Assembly (NCBI RefSeq): GCF_005844085.1
Contig: NZ_VCDI01000002.1
Location: forward strand, 620,001-684,000
Direction: 5' to 3'
Length of the DNA stretch: 64,000 bases
DNA from: Lichenicoccus roseus
GTDB taxonomy: Bacteria > Pseudomonadota > Alphaproteobacteria > Acetobacterales > Acetobacteraceae
Positions within the stretch are counted from its first letter, which is position 1, and each line of letters opens with the position of its first letter. A model generated the notes under the pieces. The model saw nothing but the letters and a program-made list of their open reading frames with translations. It was not told where the DNA came from and did no database searches. Below are positions 17,766 through 27,260 of this stretch, in pieces. The translations under genes were made by a program, and so were the position numbers.

Positions 17766-19220
17766 ATGGCCAGCAAGGATCTCGTCACCGCCGGCGGCCC
17801 CGTTCCCGGCCGCCCCGATAGCCCGAAGCGTCCGCCGCGCCGCCGCATGCGCGAGGAGGAGCTGCCGCAGGCGCTTCTCGAATTCCACTCGCCGAGCGCC
17901 GCCCTGGTGGCGATGCCGCCGTTGCCGGTGGCGCGTTGGATCATCTGGATCGTGGGCGCGCTGGCGATCACCATGCTGACGGTGATGGGCACCTTCCCGC
18001 TGGACCGCGTGGTCACCACGCCCGGCGAGCTGGTCTCCACGGCGCGCACCATGCTGGTGCAGCCGCTGGAGACCGCGATCGTGAAGTCGATCGACGTCAA
18101 GGAAGGCGAGGTGGTGCACAAGGGCCAGGTGCTCGCGCATCTCGACCCGACCATCGCCGGCGCCGACGAGAACAACCTGCGCGCCCAGACCTATGCCTAC
18201 GAGGCGCAGGTGAACCGGCTGCAGGCGGAGGCGGCGGGGACACTGTTCCGGGCCGACCTCGCCAACCCGGCCTCCACCGCTGAAGCCGCCGCGTACATGC
18301 GCCGCCAGGCCGAGTTCCGCGCCAAGCTCAACAACTACACCCAGCAGATCAGCGCGCTGCGGTCGGATGTCACCGGCTACCAGGCGTCGGCGGCGATGTA
18401 TGCCGGCCGCGTCAAGCTGGCCAAGGACGTGCGCAACATGCGCGTCCAGCTGCAGCGCGACCAGGTCGGCAGCCGGCTGTCGTCGCTGTCGGCGCAGGAC
18501 GACCTGATGGAGATGCAGCGCTCGCAGGTGACCGCGCAGGAGAACGCCGCCGGCGCGCGCGGCAAGCTGTCGGCGATGGTCGCCGAGCAGGAAGGCTTCG
18601 TGCAGAACTGGAAGGCGCAGATCTACCAGGACCTCTCCGAGGCCCAGCACAAGTACTACGAGGCGCGCGGCGACCTGGAGAAGGCGGTGCTGCGGCAGAG
18701 CCTGGTGGTGATGCGCGCCCAGGCCGACGCCGTGGTGCTGACCATCGCCAAGGTGTCGATCGGCTCGGTGCTGAGCCCGGCGACCCAGTTCATCACGCTG
18801 GTGCCGCTCGACGCGCCGCTGGAGGTGGAGGCCAGGCTGAAGGGCTCCGACTCCGGCTACGTGAAGCTAGGCGATCAGGCGCTGATCAAGTTCGCGACCT
18901 TCCCGTACACCCAGTACGGCGGCGCCACCGCGACCGTCCGCAACGTCAGCGCCGACAGCTTCACCAAGGATCAGCAGCAGGCCAGCCAGTCGCAGGGCGG
19001 CGACAGCCAGGGCAGCGCGATGCCCGGCGGCTCGCCGGACACCTACTACCGGATCCGCCTGCGCGTCGACGGCTACACCCTGCACGGCGTGCCGAACTAC
19101 TTCCACCCGACGCCCGGCATGCCGGTGACCGCCGACATCAAGGTCGGCAAGCGCACCATCCTGCGCTACCTGCTCAGCTCCGTGCTGCCGGTGGCGACCG
19201 AAGGCATGCGCGAACCCTGA
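17766..19220 (+). CDS. HlyD-family membrane-fusion adaptor of the type I secretion system
   Basis: 484 residues. A cytoplasmic Pro/Arg-rich tail of ~55 residues is followed by one membrane helix (58-76, WIIWIVGALAITMLTVMGT), then the lipoyl half (VKSIDVKEGEVVHKGQVLAHLDPTI), a long Gln/Ala-rich coiled coil (~165-330) and the beta-barrel with the second lipoyl half. Near the C-terminus a Gln/Ser/Gly insertion (SQGGDSQGSAMPGGSP) interrupts the barrel. It ends in the family-typical GMPVTADIKVGKRTILRYLLSPV-like segment. It bridges the ABC exporter to an outer-membrane channel encoded elsewhere. Confidence 0.92.
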   Translation: MASKDLVTAGGPVPGRPDSPKRPPRRRMREEELPQALLEFHSPSAALVAMPPLPVARWIIWIVGALAITMLTVMGTFPLDRVVTTPGELVSTARTMLVQPLETAIVKSIDVKEGEVVHKGQVLAHLDPTIAGADENNLRAQTYAYEAQVNRLQAEAAGTLFRADLANPASTAEAAAYMRRQAEFRAKLNNYTQQISALRSDVTGYQASAAMYAGRVKLAKDVRNMRVQLQRDQVGSRLSSLSAQDDLMEMQRSQVTAQENAAGARGKLSAMVAEQEGFVQNWKAQIYQDLSEAQHKYYEARGDLEKAVLRQSLVVMRAQADAVVLTIAKVSIGSVLSPATQFITLVPLDAPLEVEARLKGSDSGYVKLGDQALIKFATFPYTQYGGATATVRNVSADSFTKDQQQASQSQGGDSQGSAMPGGSPDTYYRIRLRVDGYTLHGVPNYFHPTPGMPVTADIKVGKRTILRYLLSSVLPVATEGMREP

Positions 19221-19310
19221 GCATCCTAGCCGTCCGGGGGCAGCGCCGGCCGCGACCTTGTTCCATCGATCACTCGACGCATTACCAGGCCCAGCGAGGC
19301 GACGTTTCGG

Positions 19311-21122
19311 ATGGCCAGTCTATTTCGACACTACCTGGCGTCGCTGTTCTCGCCGGCCGGCAAACTCGCGTACGGCCTTGAGCTGATCGAGGCCGGCGAC
19401 ACCAGGCGCGCCTTCGCTGCACTGACCGCAGCCGCCGCCGCCGGAATCCCGGAGGCGCAGTTCCGGGTCGGCCGCGCCTATCTGGACGGCGCCGGGGTGC
19501 CGGTCAGCCGCGAGGAGGGTGCACGCTGGATGCAGCGCGCCGCCGAGGCCGGCTGGGTCGAGGCACAGTTCGTGCTGGCGACGCTGCACCTGTTCGGCCT
19601 GGGCTCGGCCGGCGGCGGCACGATGGCGCTGTTCTCGCAGGCGCCGCAGCAGGAGACCGCCCGCGCCGATTTCATCCAGGCAGCCTACTGGGCGGAGCGG
19701 GCGGCGAAGGCGGGGTCTCCCGACGGGCAGGCGCTGTACGGCTACATCCTGACCTCCGGCCCGGAAGAGCTGCGCGATCTCGAGAAGGCCGGCCACTGGT
19801 ATCGCCAGTCGGCCGCCGCCGGCTCGGCGCAGGGCGCGCTCGGCCTCGGGCTTGCGTTGCTCGCCCGTGCGGAAGACCCGGAGATCCAGCAGCAGGCCGC
19901 CATCGAGCTGACCAAGGCGGCCGCCGGCGGGCTTGCCACCGCGATCTACCTGCTCGGCGTGATGACCGAGCGCGGCGCCGGCGTGCAGCAGGACCTCGCC
20001 GCCGCCACCAACCTGTACCGGCAGGCGGCCGAGAAGGGCGTGCGCTCCGGGCAGGCGCGCTACGGGCTGGCGTTGATGCAGGGGCGCGGCGTCCAGCGCG
20101 ACGTGGTCGGCGGCGAAACCTGGCTGCGCAAGGCGGCGCTGGCCGGCGACGGCGAGGCGGCCGCGCTGATCGGCGACCTGTATGCCAAGGGCGGCGACCT
20201 GCCGCCGAACTATGCCGAGGCTGCCGGCTGGTATGGCCGCGCCGCGGAGGCCGGACACGCCGCGGCGTCCCGCGCGCTCGGCCTGCTCTACCTGACCGGG
20301 GCGGGCGTGCAGCGCGATCCGGACGAGGCGGCGCGCTGGTTCCGCCGCTCCGCCGAGGCCGGCGACCATGCGGCGCAGGTCGATCTGGCCAACCTGGTGA
20401 TGGGCCATGACGGCGTTGACGCAGAGGCCGACCGCGTCGCCACCCGCGAACGCTTCGAGAAGGCGGCGGCCGGTGGCGACCTGGTGGCGGCGTTCAACTT
20501 CGGGGTCTGCCTGGCCGAAGGCGTCGGCGTCGAGCGCGACGAGCGCAAGGCGGCGCTGTGGCTGCGCCGTGCCGCCGACGGCGTTGTCAACGCGCAGTAC
20601 TGGTATGGACGCATGCTCGCCGAGGGACGCGGCGTCGAGGTCGACCTGAAGGAGGGCCGGCACTGGATCGCACGCGCCGCCGAGTCCGGCATGGTGGATG
20701 CGCAGCTGGCCTATGCGGAGCTGCTGCTGGCCGGGCGCGGCGGCGACCGCGACCATGCGGCGGCGCTGGAGATGTTCGAGCGTGCAGCGGCGACCGGCAA
20801 CGTCAATGCGCTGTTCTCGGTCGGCGCGATGCATGGCGGCGGCCATGAGATTCCGGAGAACCGGGTGGTGGCGCAGGGCTTCTTCCGGCAGGCGGCGGAG
20901 CGCGGGCACGCCAAGGCGCAGCTGATGCTGGGCCGCTACCTCGCCCGCGGCGTCGCCGGCGAGACCGACATCCCGCAGGCACGCACCTGGCTGCAGCGCG
21001 CCAGGTCGCAGGGCAACGCGCAGGCCGAGGCGGAGCTGGCGCGGCTGGGCGAGCCGGCGGCGGCCCCGGCGGAGGGCGAGCGCCCGGCGGCCCAGGTGGT
21101 CCGCTCCGCCTCGGGACACTGA
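19311..21122 (+). CDS. Sel1-like tandem-repeat protein
   Basis: 603 residues made almost entirely of about a dozen Sel1-type (TPR-like) helical pairs. Each carries the A..G...AQ..LG..Y..G.GV..D...A..W...AA..G pattern, for example GDTRRAFAALTAAAAAGIPEAQFRVGRAYLDG at the N-terminus. No clear signal peptide; the first helix is mildly hydrophobic. Sel1 proteins are scaffolds for protein-protein contacts and occur beside secretion and surface-glycan systems. It sits 90 bases after the HlyD gene and 34 bases before the large glycosyltransferase, on the same strand, so it probably assembles with them. The specific partner is unknown. Confidence 0.88.
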   Translation: MASLFRHYLASLFSPAGKLAYGLELIEAGDTRRAFAALTAAAAAGIPEAQFRVGRAYLDGAGVPVSREEGARWMQRAAEAGWVEAQFVLATLHLFGLGSAGGGTMALFSQAPQQETARADFIQAAYWAERAAKAGSPDGQALYGYILTSGPEELRDLEKAGHWYRQSAAAGSAQGALGLGLALLARAEDPEIQQQAAIELTKAAAGGLATAIYLLGVMTERGAGVQQDLAAATNLYRQAAEKGVRSGQARYGLALMQGRGVQRDVVGGETWLRKAALAGDGEAAALIGDLYAKGGDLPPNYAEAAGWYGRAAEAGHAAASRALGLLYLTGAGVQRDPDEAARWFRRSAEAGDHAAQVDLANLVMGHDGVDAEADRVATRERFEKAAAGGDLVAAFNFGVCLAEGVGVERDERKAALWLRRAADGVVNAQYWYGRMLAEGRGVEVDLKEGRHWIARAAESGMVDAQLAYAELLLAGRGGDRDHAAALEMFERAAATGNVNALFSVGAMHGGGHEIPENRVVAQGFFRQAAERGHAKAQLMLGRYLARGVAGETDIPQARTWLQRARSQGNAQAEAELARLGEPAAAPAEGERPAAQVVRSASGH

Positions 21123-21156
21123 GGCTGGCCCGGCAGGGCGCATCGGTCGATCCCCG

Positions 21157-24100
21157 ATGCGCCTGCGGGTAGCGCGGGTCACCGCGGCGCACCGGGCGAA
21201 GTGGCGGAGCTGGACCCAGGAGCAGGCGCAGGCGGCGTTCCTGCACGGCCAGGCCGCCATCGCATCCGGCGATGACGACGGCGCCCGGCGCTGGTTCGAG
21301 CGGTCGCGGCGGATCAGTGGCGGCGCTCCGCAGGTGGAGTTCGCTCTGGCCATGTCGCGGCTGCTGACCGGCGATGCGGCCGGCGCCGCGGACCTGCTGA
21401 ACCGGCTGTTGCGCCGCTACGACTTCCGCGAGGGTGGGACGGCGCTGGCGACCGCCCTGCACCGGGTGGGCGCGCAACGGGACGCCGCCCGGGCGTTGTC
21501 CCGGGCGCTGTCCCGCCATGCCCCCGCCGGGTGGCTGCTGGCGGGGATGGACGCCATTGCACGCGACGCCGGATGGCCCGGCTGGTGCGGGCTCGACGGC
21601 AGCGGCCGGCTGCTGGCCGACGGCGCCGACGCCTTCGCGCAGGGCCCGGTGGTCGAGGTCCTGGTGGATGGCGCGCCCGTCGCGCGCCTGCCGCCGGACT
21701 GGCGCAGCGCGCGCCGCATCGAGGTGAGGCGACGGGGTGTGGCGCTGCTCGGCAGCCCGCTCGACATCGGCTCGATCCTGCGCTGCGAGGGCTTCGTCGA
21801 ATGCCTCGATGGCGGCAGGCTGCTGCAAGGCTGGCTATGGCATCCGGGCGAGGCGGAGCGCGCGCCGCTGCTGACCATCGAGGCCGCGGACGGCACGCTG
21901 ATCCGGCATCGGCTGGAGGCGGTCGCCGAAGCGATCGAGTCTGAGGCGCCGCTCACCCGTCCGCGTGCGCTCTCCATCCCGTTCTCGGCTCTGCCGGAGG
22001 GAACCGTGCGGCTGTTCGGGGATGATGGCAGGGAACTGACCGGCAGCCCGATCACCCCGGCGCTGCGCCGGTCGTGGCGCCCCGGCCTCGTGCGGCAGAC
22101 CCGGATCCCCGTGCGGCAGATCGAAGGCCCGGCGCGGCAACCGGCATCCCGGCCGCCGGCGCCCGGCCCGGACGTGGTGATCCCGGTGCATGGCGGCCTG
22201 GATTGCACACTGGCCTGCATCGCCAGCGTGCGCGCCTCGCGGCGGTCCGATGCCGGGCGCATCGTCGTGGTGGACGATGCCGGGCCGGAACCCGCTCTTG
22301 CGCGGGCGCTGGACGTGCTCGCCGCCGAGGGCGCGATCGTGCTGATCCGGCTGCCCCGCACCCTCGGATATCCCGGCGCCGCCAATGCCGGCATCGCCGC
22401 CTGCGCTCGCCGTGACGTGATGCTGCTCAACAGCGACACGCTGGTGCCGCCGGGCGCCATCGAGGCGCTGCGTACGGCGGCCTACAGCGCGCCCGACATC
22501 GGCAGCGTCACCCCGCTCTCCAACGACGCCAGCATCTTCAGCTATCCCGACCGCGGCGGTGGCAACCCGTTGCCGGACCAGGCCGGCGTCGCCGCCCTGA
22601 TGGCCCTGGCGGCTGCAGCCAATGGCGGCGAGGTCATCGATGTGCCGACCGGGCACGGCTACTGCCTCTATCTCCGGCGCGACTGCCTGCAGGACAGCGC
22701 ACGGGGCGGCGGCGTCTTTCGCACCGACCTGTTCGCGCAGGGCTACGCCGAGGAGAACGAGTTCTGCCTGCGTTCGGCGGCGCGCGGCTGGCGGCATGTC
22801 GCCGCCACCGGCATCTATGTCGGCCATGTCGGCCAGGCCTCGTTCGAAGTGGCGGTCGGCGCCGCGCGCACCGCGCTCATGCGGCGCAACCTGGCAACGC
22901 TGAACCGGCTGCATCCCGGCTACGACGCCCTCGTCGAGGCGCATATCGCCGCCGATCCGCTTGCCCGGTCGCGGCGCCGGATCGACCGGCGGCGCTTCGT
23001 TGCCGGCCGCGGCTCGCCGCCCGCCGGCGTGCTGCTCATCACCCACGACGAGACCGGCGGGGTATCGCGCATCGTGGCCGAACGGGCGGCGTCGATCGCC
23101 AGGCGGGGACTGCGGCCGGTCGTGTTGCGTCCGGTGGGTGGCGGCTGCCTGGTCGATGTGCCGCAGGCGGATGCGCCCGACCGCCACGCGACGCCGAACC
23201 TGGTGTTCCGGCTGCCGCAGGAGATCGACCTGCTGGTGGAGCTGCTGGCCGGGGAGGGGCTGGTGCATGCGGAATGGCACCATTTCCTCGGCCATCATCC
23301 GGTGCTGCGCACGCTGTGCGACCGGCTCGGCCTGCCGTTCGACATGGTGATCCACGACTATGCCTCCTTCTGCGCGCGTATCGCCCTGGTCGGGCCGACC
23401 GGGCGCTATTGCGGCGAACCCGACCTTGCCGGCTGCGATGCCTGCATCGCGCTGCAGGGCAGCCTGCTCGGCGAGGCGATTGCCCCCGCCGACCTGTATG
23501 AACGCTCGCTTGCGGAATTCGTGCGGGCGCGCCGGGTGGTGGCGCCTTCGATCGATGCGTGCGTGCGGATCGCGCGCCACTTCACGGCGGTGCGGCCGGA
23601 GCTGCTGGCCTGGGAAGCGGACCGTCCGGCGGTGTCGCTGCAGGATTTCGCGGACCGTGCCCCGCCGCGGCTCCGCCTGCATCGGGGAGCCGTGCCGCGC
23701 GCGAGGATCTGCCTCATCGGCGGCATCGGCCGGGAGAAGGGCTACGACGTGCTGCTGGCCTGCCTTGGCGACCGCAACCGCCGCGACCTGGAGCTGGACT
23801 TCATCCTGGTCGGATCGACCCGTGACGACGCCGCGCTGCTGGAAGCGGGCTGCTCCGAGGTGACCGGCGCCTACCGCGAGGCGGAAGCGGTCGCCCTGGT
23901 CCGCGAGCAGCGATGCGACCTCGCCTGGCTGCCGTCGATCTGGCCGGAGACCTGGTGCTTCACGCTGACCCTGGCCTGGCGGGCCGGCCTGAACGCCGTC
24001 TGCTTCGATATCGGCGCGCAGGCGGAGCGCGTGCGCGCCACCGGACGCGGCACCGTGCTGCCGCTGGCGCTGCCGGCACCGGCCATCAACGACGCCCTGC

Positions 24101-24159
24101 TGCGGCTCTGCGCGTCGCCGGCCATGATCGACCTGCAGGAAGCGGGGTGGCGTGGCTAG
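21157..24159 (+). CDS. Large multidomain glycosyltransferase (GT2 plus GT4-like)
   Basis: 1000 residues. Residues ~15-130 look TPR-like, with helices of the type AAFLHGQAAIASGDDDGARRWFERS. A GT2 domain starts at ~339 (PDVVIPVHGGLDCTL) with the nucleotide-sugar NSD motif in MLLNSDTLVPPG and a later YAEENEFCLR. A second, GT4-like part starts at ~624 (GVLLITHDETGGVSR) and ends with a donor-site region RICLIGGIGREKGYDVLL...WPETWCFTLTLAWRAG. Two transferase modules in one chain suggest that it builds a two-sugar unit or a polymer. Context (type I exporter, Sel1 protein, second GT4) suggests glycosylation of an exported surface protein or capsule-like glycan; that is inferred. Confidence 0.85.
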   Translation: MRLRVARVTAAHRAKWRSWTQEQAQAAFLHGQAAIASGDDDGARRWFERSRRISGGAPQVEFALAMSRLLTGDAAGAADLLNRLLRRYDFREGGTALATALHRVGAQRDAARALSRALSRHAPAGWLLAGMDAIARDAGWPGWCGLDGSGRLLADGADAFAQGPVVEVLVDGAPVARLPPDWRSARRIEVRRRGVALLGSPLDIGSILRCEGFVECLDGGRLLQGWLWHPGEAERAPLLTIEAADGTLIRHRLEAVAEAIESEAPLTRPRALSIPFSALPEGTVRLFGDDGRELTGSPITPALRRSWRPGLVRQTRIPVRQIEGPARQPASRPPAPGPDVVIPVHGGLDCTLACIASVRASRRSDAGRIVVVDDAGPEPALARALDVLAAEGAIVLIRLPRTLGYPGAANAGIAACARRDVMLLNSDTLVPPGAIEALRTAAYSAPDIGSVTPLSNDASIFSYPDRGGGNPLPDQAGVAALMALAAAANGGEVIDVPTGHGYCLYLRRDCLQDSARGGGVFRTDLFAQGYAEENEFCLRSAARGWRHVAATGIYVGHVGQASFEVAVGAARTALMRRNLATLNRLHPGYDALVEAHIAADPLARSRRRIDRRRFVAGRGSPPAGVLLITHDETGGVSRIVAERAASIARRGLRPVVLRPVGGGCLVDVPQADAPDRHATPNLVFRLPQEIDLLVELLAGEGLVHAEWHHFLGHHPVLRTLCDRLGLPFDMVIHDYASFCARIALVGPTGRYCGEPDLAGCDACIALQGSLLGEAIAPADLYERSLAEFVRARRVVAPSIDACVRIARHFTAVRPELLAWEADRPAVSLQDFADRAPPRLRLHRGAVPRARICLIGGIGREKGYDVLLACLGDRNRRDLELDFILVGSTRDDAALLEAGCSEVTGAYREAEAVALVREQRCDLAWLPSIWPETWCFTLTLAWRAGLNAVCFDIGAQAERVRATGRGTVLPLALPAPAINDALLRLCASPAMIDLQEAGWRG

Positions 24160-24301
24160 GGCCGGCCCGCCCGGGTTTCGCACCGCGCCAAGAAGACCCG
24201 GGGCATTCGGTCGCAAAAAGATGTTATGACGGCGCAATATCGCGCCGTGCCGTGATGGCGCCCGACATGGCCGCCGGCGCAATAGTCCGGGAAGCGACCA
24301 G

Positions 24302-25372
24302 ATGACCACAGCCCCAAGCCAGACGCTCGTCGCGGAACTCAAGGTCTCCGGCCACCTGATGACCCTGGAGCCGGGCCTGTACTGCGTGTTCCACGCCCCG
24401 GGCAGCGTCGCCGCCGATGCACAGACCGGGCTGCCCGGGGTGCGCATCTCGCATCCGCCGGTGCAGGAAGCCGGACTGCGGGAGCCCGGCCCGCGGGAGA
24501 CCGGACCGCGCGAGAGGGGGCAGCTCGCCCTCCGTACCTTCAGCGAGGATGGCTGGATCGGGGCCTCCGGCGGCGCCGCACTGGTGCGCGTGCAGGGTGC
24601 CCCGGCGCAGCTTCTGGTGACCATCTACCAGAGCGCCGTCGTGCAGCACGAGGCGCCGAAGCTGCAGGTCATGCGGCTCGGCGATGTCGCGGCGCCGGCC
24701 GCACCGGCGCCCGAGGCGGTGGCCGGGGACGGCGGGCCGCCGGGCGGCGGCGCCTTCGGGGCGTCCGACATCCAGCCGGCGATGCCATCCGTGCATGGGT
24801 TTGCCGAGGCCGCGGCGGCCAGTCCGACCGCCGGCGTGCCGGCGGCCGAGGAGGTCTGGGAGGTTGCCGCTCATATCCAGCGGCGCGGTGACCGGCTTGG
24901 ACGGCTCGGCGAGTGGATGGGCCAGCGCGGCAGCCAGAACTGGATCGAGGGTTTCGCGCTCGCGCCCACCCGCCAGATCGGCCTCTCCGACATCGAATAC
25001 CAGGCCGTGCTCGGCAAGGGCTGGCTGTCGCCCTGGTCGGATGGCGGCCAGTATTGCGGCAGCCGCGGCATGGCGCTGCCGATCCTGGGCCTGCGCGTGC
25101 GGCTGAAGGGCGAGGCCGCGCAGACCCACACGCTGCGGATCAGCGCCACCTTCACCGACGGCAGCGCGATCGGACCGGCGCCCGACACCCAGACCCTGGA
25201 GGCGGAGAGCCTGGCGCCGCTGGAAGCCTTCCTGGTCGAGATCGTGGCGAACGCCGCAGCGACGGCCAAGCCCATTCCGCCGGTCCCCGCCGCCGCGGTC
25301 GCCGTGGCGAAGGTCGTCCGGGCGGTGCCGGCTGCGGTCGACAAACCGGCGCCCCGCGGCAAGCGGCGCTAG
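24302..25372 (+). CDS. Unrecognised protein of the secretion/glycosylation locus
   Basis: 356 residues, no firm family. A first beta-rich segment (~1-125) contains a pair of PRE..PRE repeats (LREPGPRETGPRERG). An Ala/Pro linker follows, then a second beta domain (~180-310) with spaced Trp/Gly motifs: QNWIEGFAL, YQAVLGKGWLSPWSDGGQYCGSRGMALPILGLRVRL. The W...G.....G..G....L.G...RL pattern resembles bacterial ChW-type surface repeats, weakly. The tail is Ala/Val/Pro- and Lys/Arg-rich. No signal peptide. It lies between two glycosyltransferase genes on the same strand, so it may be a carbohydrate-sensing or acceptor protein; this is speculation. Confidence 0.7.
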   Translation: MTTAPSQTLVAELKVSGHLMTLEPGLYCVFHAPGSVAADAQTGLPGVRISHPPVQEAGLREPGPRETGPRERGQLALRTFSEDGWIGASGGAALVRVQGAPAQLLVTIYQSAVVQHEAPKLQVMRLGDVAAPAAPAPEAVAGDGGPPGGGAFGASDIQPAMPSVHGFAEAAAASPTAGVPAAEEVWEVAAHIQRRGDRLGRLGEWMGQRGSQNWIEGFALAPTRQIGLSDIEYQAVLGKGWLSPWSDGGQYCGSRGMALPILGLRVRLKGEAAQTHTLRISATFTDGSAIGPAPDTQTLEAESLAPLEAFLVEIVANAAATAKPIPPVPAAAVAVAKVVRAVPAAVDKPAPRGKRR

Positions 25373-25394
25373 ACGGAAGGCGAGGCCACGGCAC

Positions 25395-26654
25395 TTGCGC
25401 TACCTGTTCGTCCACCAGAACTTCCCGGGCCAGTTCCTGCATCTCGTGCGGCACCTGCTTCGGCAGAACGAGGGCGGCGCCGAGAACGAGATCGTCTTCA
25501 TCAGCGAGCCGAACCAGAATGCGATGCCCGGTGTACGCAGGGTGTCGTACTGCATGCCCAGGGAGGCGGCGGCGGAGACGTTCGCGGTCGCGCAGGAATT
25601 CGAGCTTGCGACCCTGCGGGCCGATCAGGTGGCGCAGACCGCGCGCGCGCTGCGCCAGCTCAACTACCAGCCGGATATCATCATCGGCCATCACGGCTGG
25701 GGCGAGCTGCTCAACCTGCACGACGTGTTTCCCGACACGCCGATGCTGGGCTATCTGGAATTCTACTACCACACCGACAGCTTCGATGTCGGTTTCGACC
25801 CGGAGTTTCCCTCCGACGCCTCGATGTTTCCCCGCGTGCGCGCCAAGAACGCGGTGAACCTGCTGGCGCTCACCAACAATCCGTTGCGCAGCCGCGGCCA
25901 GACGCCGACCTGGTTCCAGCGCTCGACCTATCCCGCCTGGGCCCACGAGCAGATCACCGTGCTGCCGGAAGGCGTGGACTTGGATATCTGCCGGCCGGAC
26001 CCGCTGGCGGCCGCCCGCGAGCTGGTGCTGCCGGTGGCCGGCGGCACCCCGGTGGTCGTGCATCCCGGCGAGAAGCTGGTGACCTATGTCGCCCGCGACC
26101 TGGAGCCGTATCGCGGTTTCCACGTCGTCATGCGGGCGCTGCCCCGTATCCTGCAGGCAAGGCCCGATGCCCGCATCGTGCTGGTCGGCGGCGACGGCGT
26201 CAGCTACGGCGCGCGGCTCTCGGAGGGCAGCTGGCGCGAGTACATGCTGCGCGAGGTCGGTGCCAGCCTCGACCCGTCGCGGGTCCATTTCGTCGGCAAG
26301 CAGTCCTATGCGTCCTACGTCGCGCTGCTGCAGCGCTCGGACGCACACATGTACCTGACCTACCCGTTCGTCGCCTCGTGGTCGCTGCGCGAGGCGATGG
26401 CTGTCGGCTGCCCGATCGTGGCGAGCGACACCGCGCCGGTGCAGGAATTCATCCGCGACCGGGAGACCGGGCTGCTGACGCCATTCCACCAGCCCCGCGT
26501 ACTCGGCGACCGCGTGCTCGAGCTTCTGGAGGACACCACGCTGTCTGCCCGCCTACGGCACGCGGTGCGCGCCGAGGCCGAGCGGACGCTGTCGATGCGC
26601 TCCTATATCGCCAACTACGAGGCGCTGATCCGGCGCACCATGCAGGCAGGCTGA
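25395..26654 (+). CDS. Glycosyltransferase family 4 (GT-B fold)
   Basis: 419 residues from a TTG with an AAGGCGAGG site upstream. N-terminal acceptor half begins RYLFVHQNFPGQFLHL, the start seen in a GT4 subgroup of proteobacterial glycan loci. The donor half contains the nucleotide-sugar region YVARDLEPYRGFHVVMRAL, a strand ARIVLVGGDG and the EX7E-like SWSLREAMAVGCPIVASDTAPVQEFI with the two glutamates. Cytosolic enzyme that transfers a sugar from a nucleotide donor. It is the last gene of the secretion/glycosylation locus and ends one base from the convergent ppa. Confidence 0.9.
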   Translation: MRYLFVHQNFPGQFLHLVRHLLRQNEGGAENEIVFISEPNQNAMPGVRRVSYCMPREAAAETFAVAQEFELATLRADQVAQTARALRQLNYQPDIIIGHHGWGELLNLHDVFPDTPMLGYLEFYYHTDSFDVGFDPEFPSDASMFPRVRAKNAVNLLALTNNPLRSRGQTPTWFQRSTYPAWAHEQITVLPEGVDLDICRPDPLAAARELVLPVAGGTPVVVHPGEKLVTYVARDLEPYRGFHVVMRALPRILQARPDARIVLVGGDGVSYGARLSEGSWREYMLREVGASLDPSRVHFVGKQSYASYVALLQRSDAHMYLTYPFVASWSLREAMAVGCPIVASDTAPVQEFIRDRETGLLTPFHQPRVLGDRVLELLEDTTLSARLRHAVRAEAERTLSMRSYIANYEALIRRTMQAG

Positions 26655-26655
26655 A

Positions 26656-27180
26656 CTACTTCGACGCCGCTGCCAGGGACGCGCGGATCACCTCGGCCGC
26701 CTCCTCCTTGGAGGCCCAGCCGGTGACCTTCACCCACTTGCCCTTCTCGAGATCCTTGTAGCGGGTGAAGAAGTGCTCGATCGTCTGTCGGGTGATCTCG
26801 GGCAGGTCGTCCACGCTGTGCACCGAGGTGTAAAGCGGGTGGATCTTGTCGTGCGGGACGCAGATGATCTTCTCGTCCTGCCCGCTCTCGTCCTCCATCT
26901 TCAACATGCCGATCGGGCGCGCGCGGATGACGGCGCCCGGCACCACCGGCGCCGGCGTCAGCACCAGGGCGTCGGCCGGATCGCCATCGTCGGCCAGGGT
27001 GCCCGGGATGAAGCCGTAGGCGGCGGGGTAGGCCATCGGCGTGAACAGGAAGCGGTCGACCACCAGGGCGCCGCTTTCCTTGTCGACCTCATACTTGACC
27101 GCCGAGCCTTCCGGGATCTCGATGACCACGTTGATGTCCCAGGGCACATCCTTGCCGGGACTGATCTTCGAGACGTCCAT
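26656..27180 (-). CDS. ppa: Inorganic pyrophosphatase
   Basis: 174 residues, family I pyrophosphatase of the hexameric bacterial type. Metal-binding aspartates appear in [12 protein letters not shown] (the D..GD..D signature), and the substrate-contact KYEVDKESG and [10 protein letters not shown] segments are intact. It removes PPi from biosynthetic reactions in the cytosol. Monocistronic by position: a convergent glycosyltransferase on one side and an 80-base gap to the next minus-strand gene on the other. Confidence 0.97.
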   Translation of the reverse strand: MDVSKISPGKDVPWDINVVIEIPEGSAVKYEVDKESGALVVDRFLFTPMAYPAAYGFIPGTLADDGDPADALVLTPAPVVPGAVIRARPIGMLKMEDESGQDEKIICVPHDKIHPLYTSVHSVDDLPEITRQTIEHFFTRYKDLEKGKWVKVTGWASKEEAAEVIRASLAAASK

Positions 27181-27260
27181 GGTAACGATCCTGTTGGCTG
27201 CTGCTGGCGCGCGACCCTATCGGGCGGCCAAGCCGTTGCCAAGCCGACCCGACGCCGTGG

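Noticed and set aside
15360-18650. Minus-strand frame of ~1096 codons opposite the type I exporter genes
   Set aside because: Low-complexity Arg/Gln/Asp repeat-like text, shadow of the exporter and HlyD reading frames.
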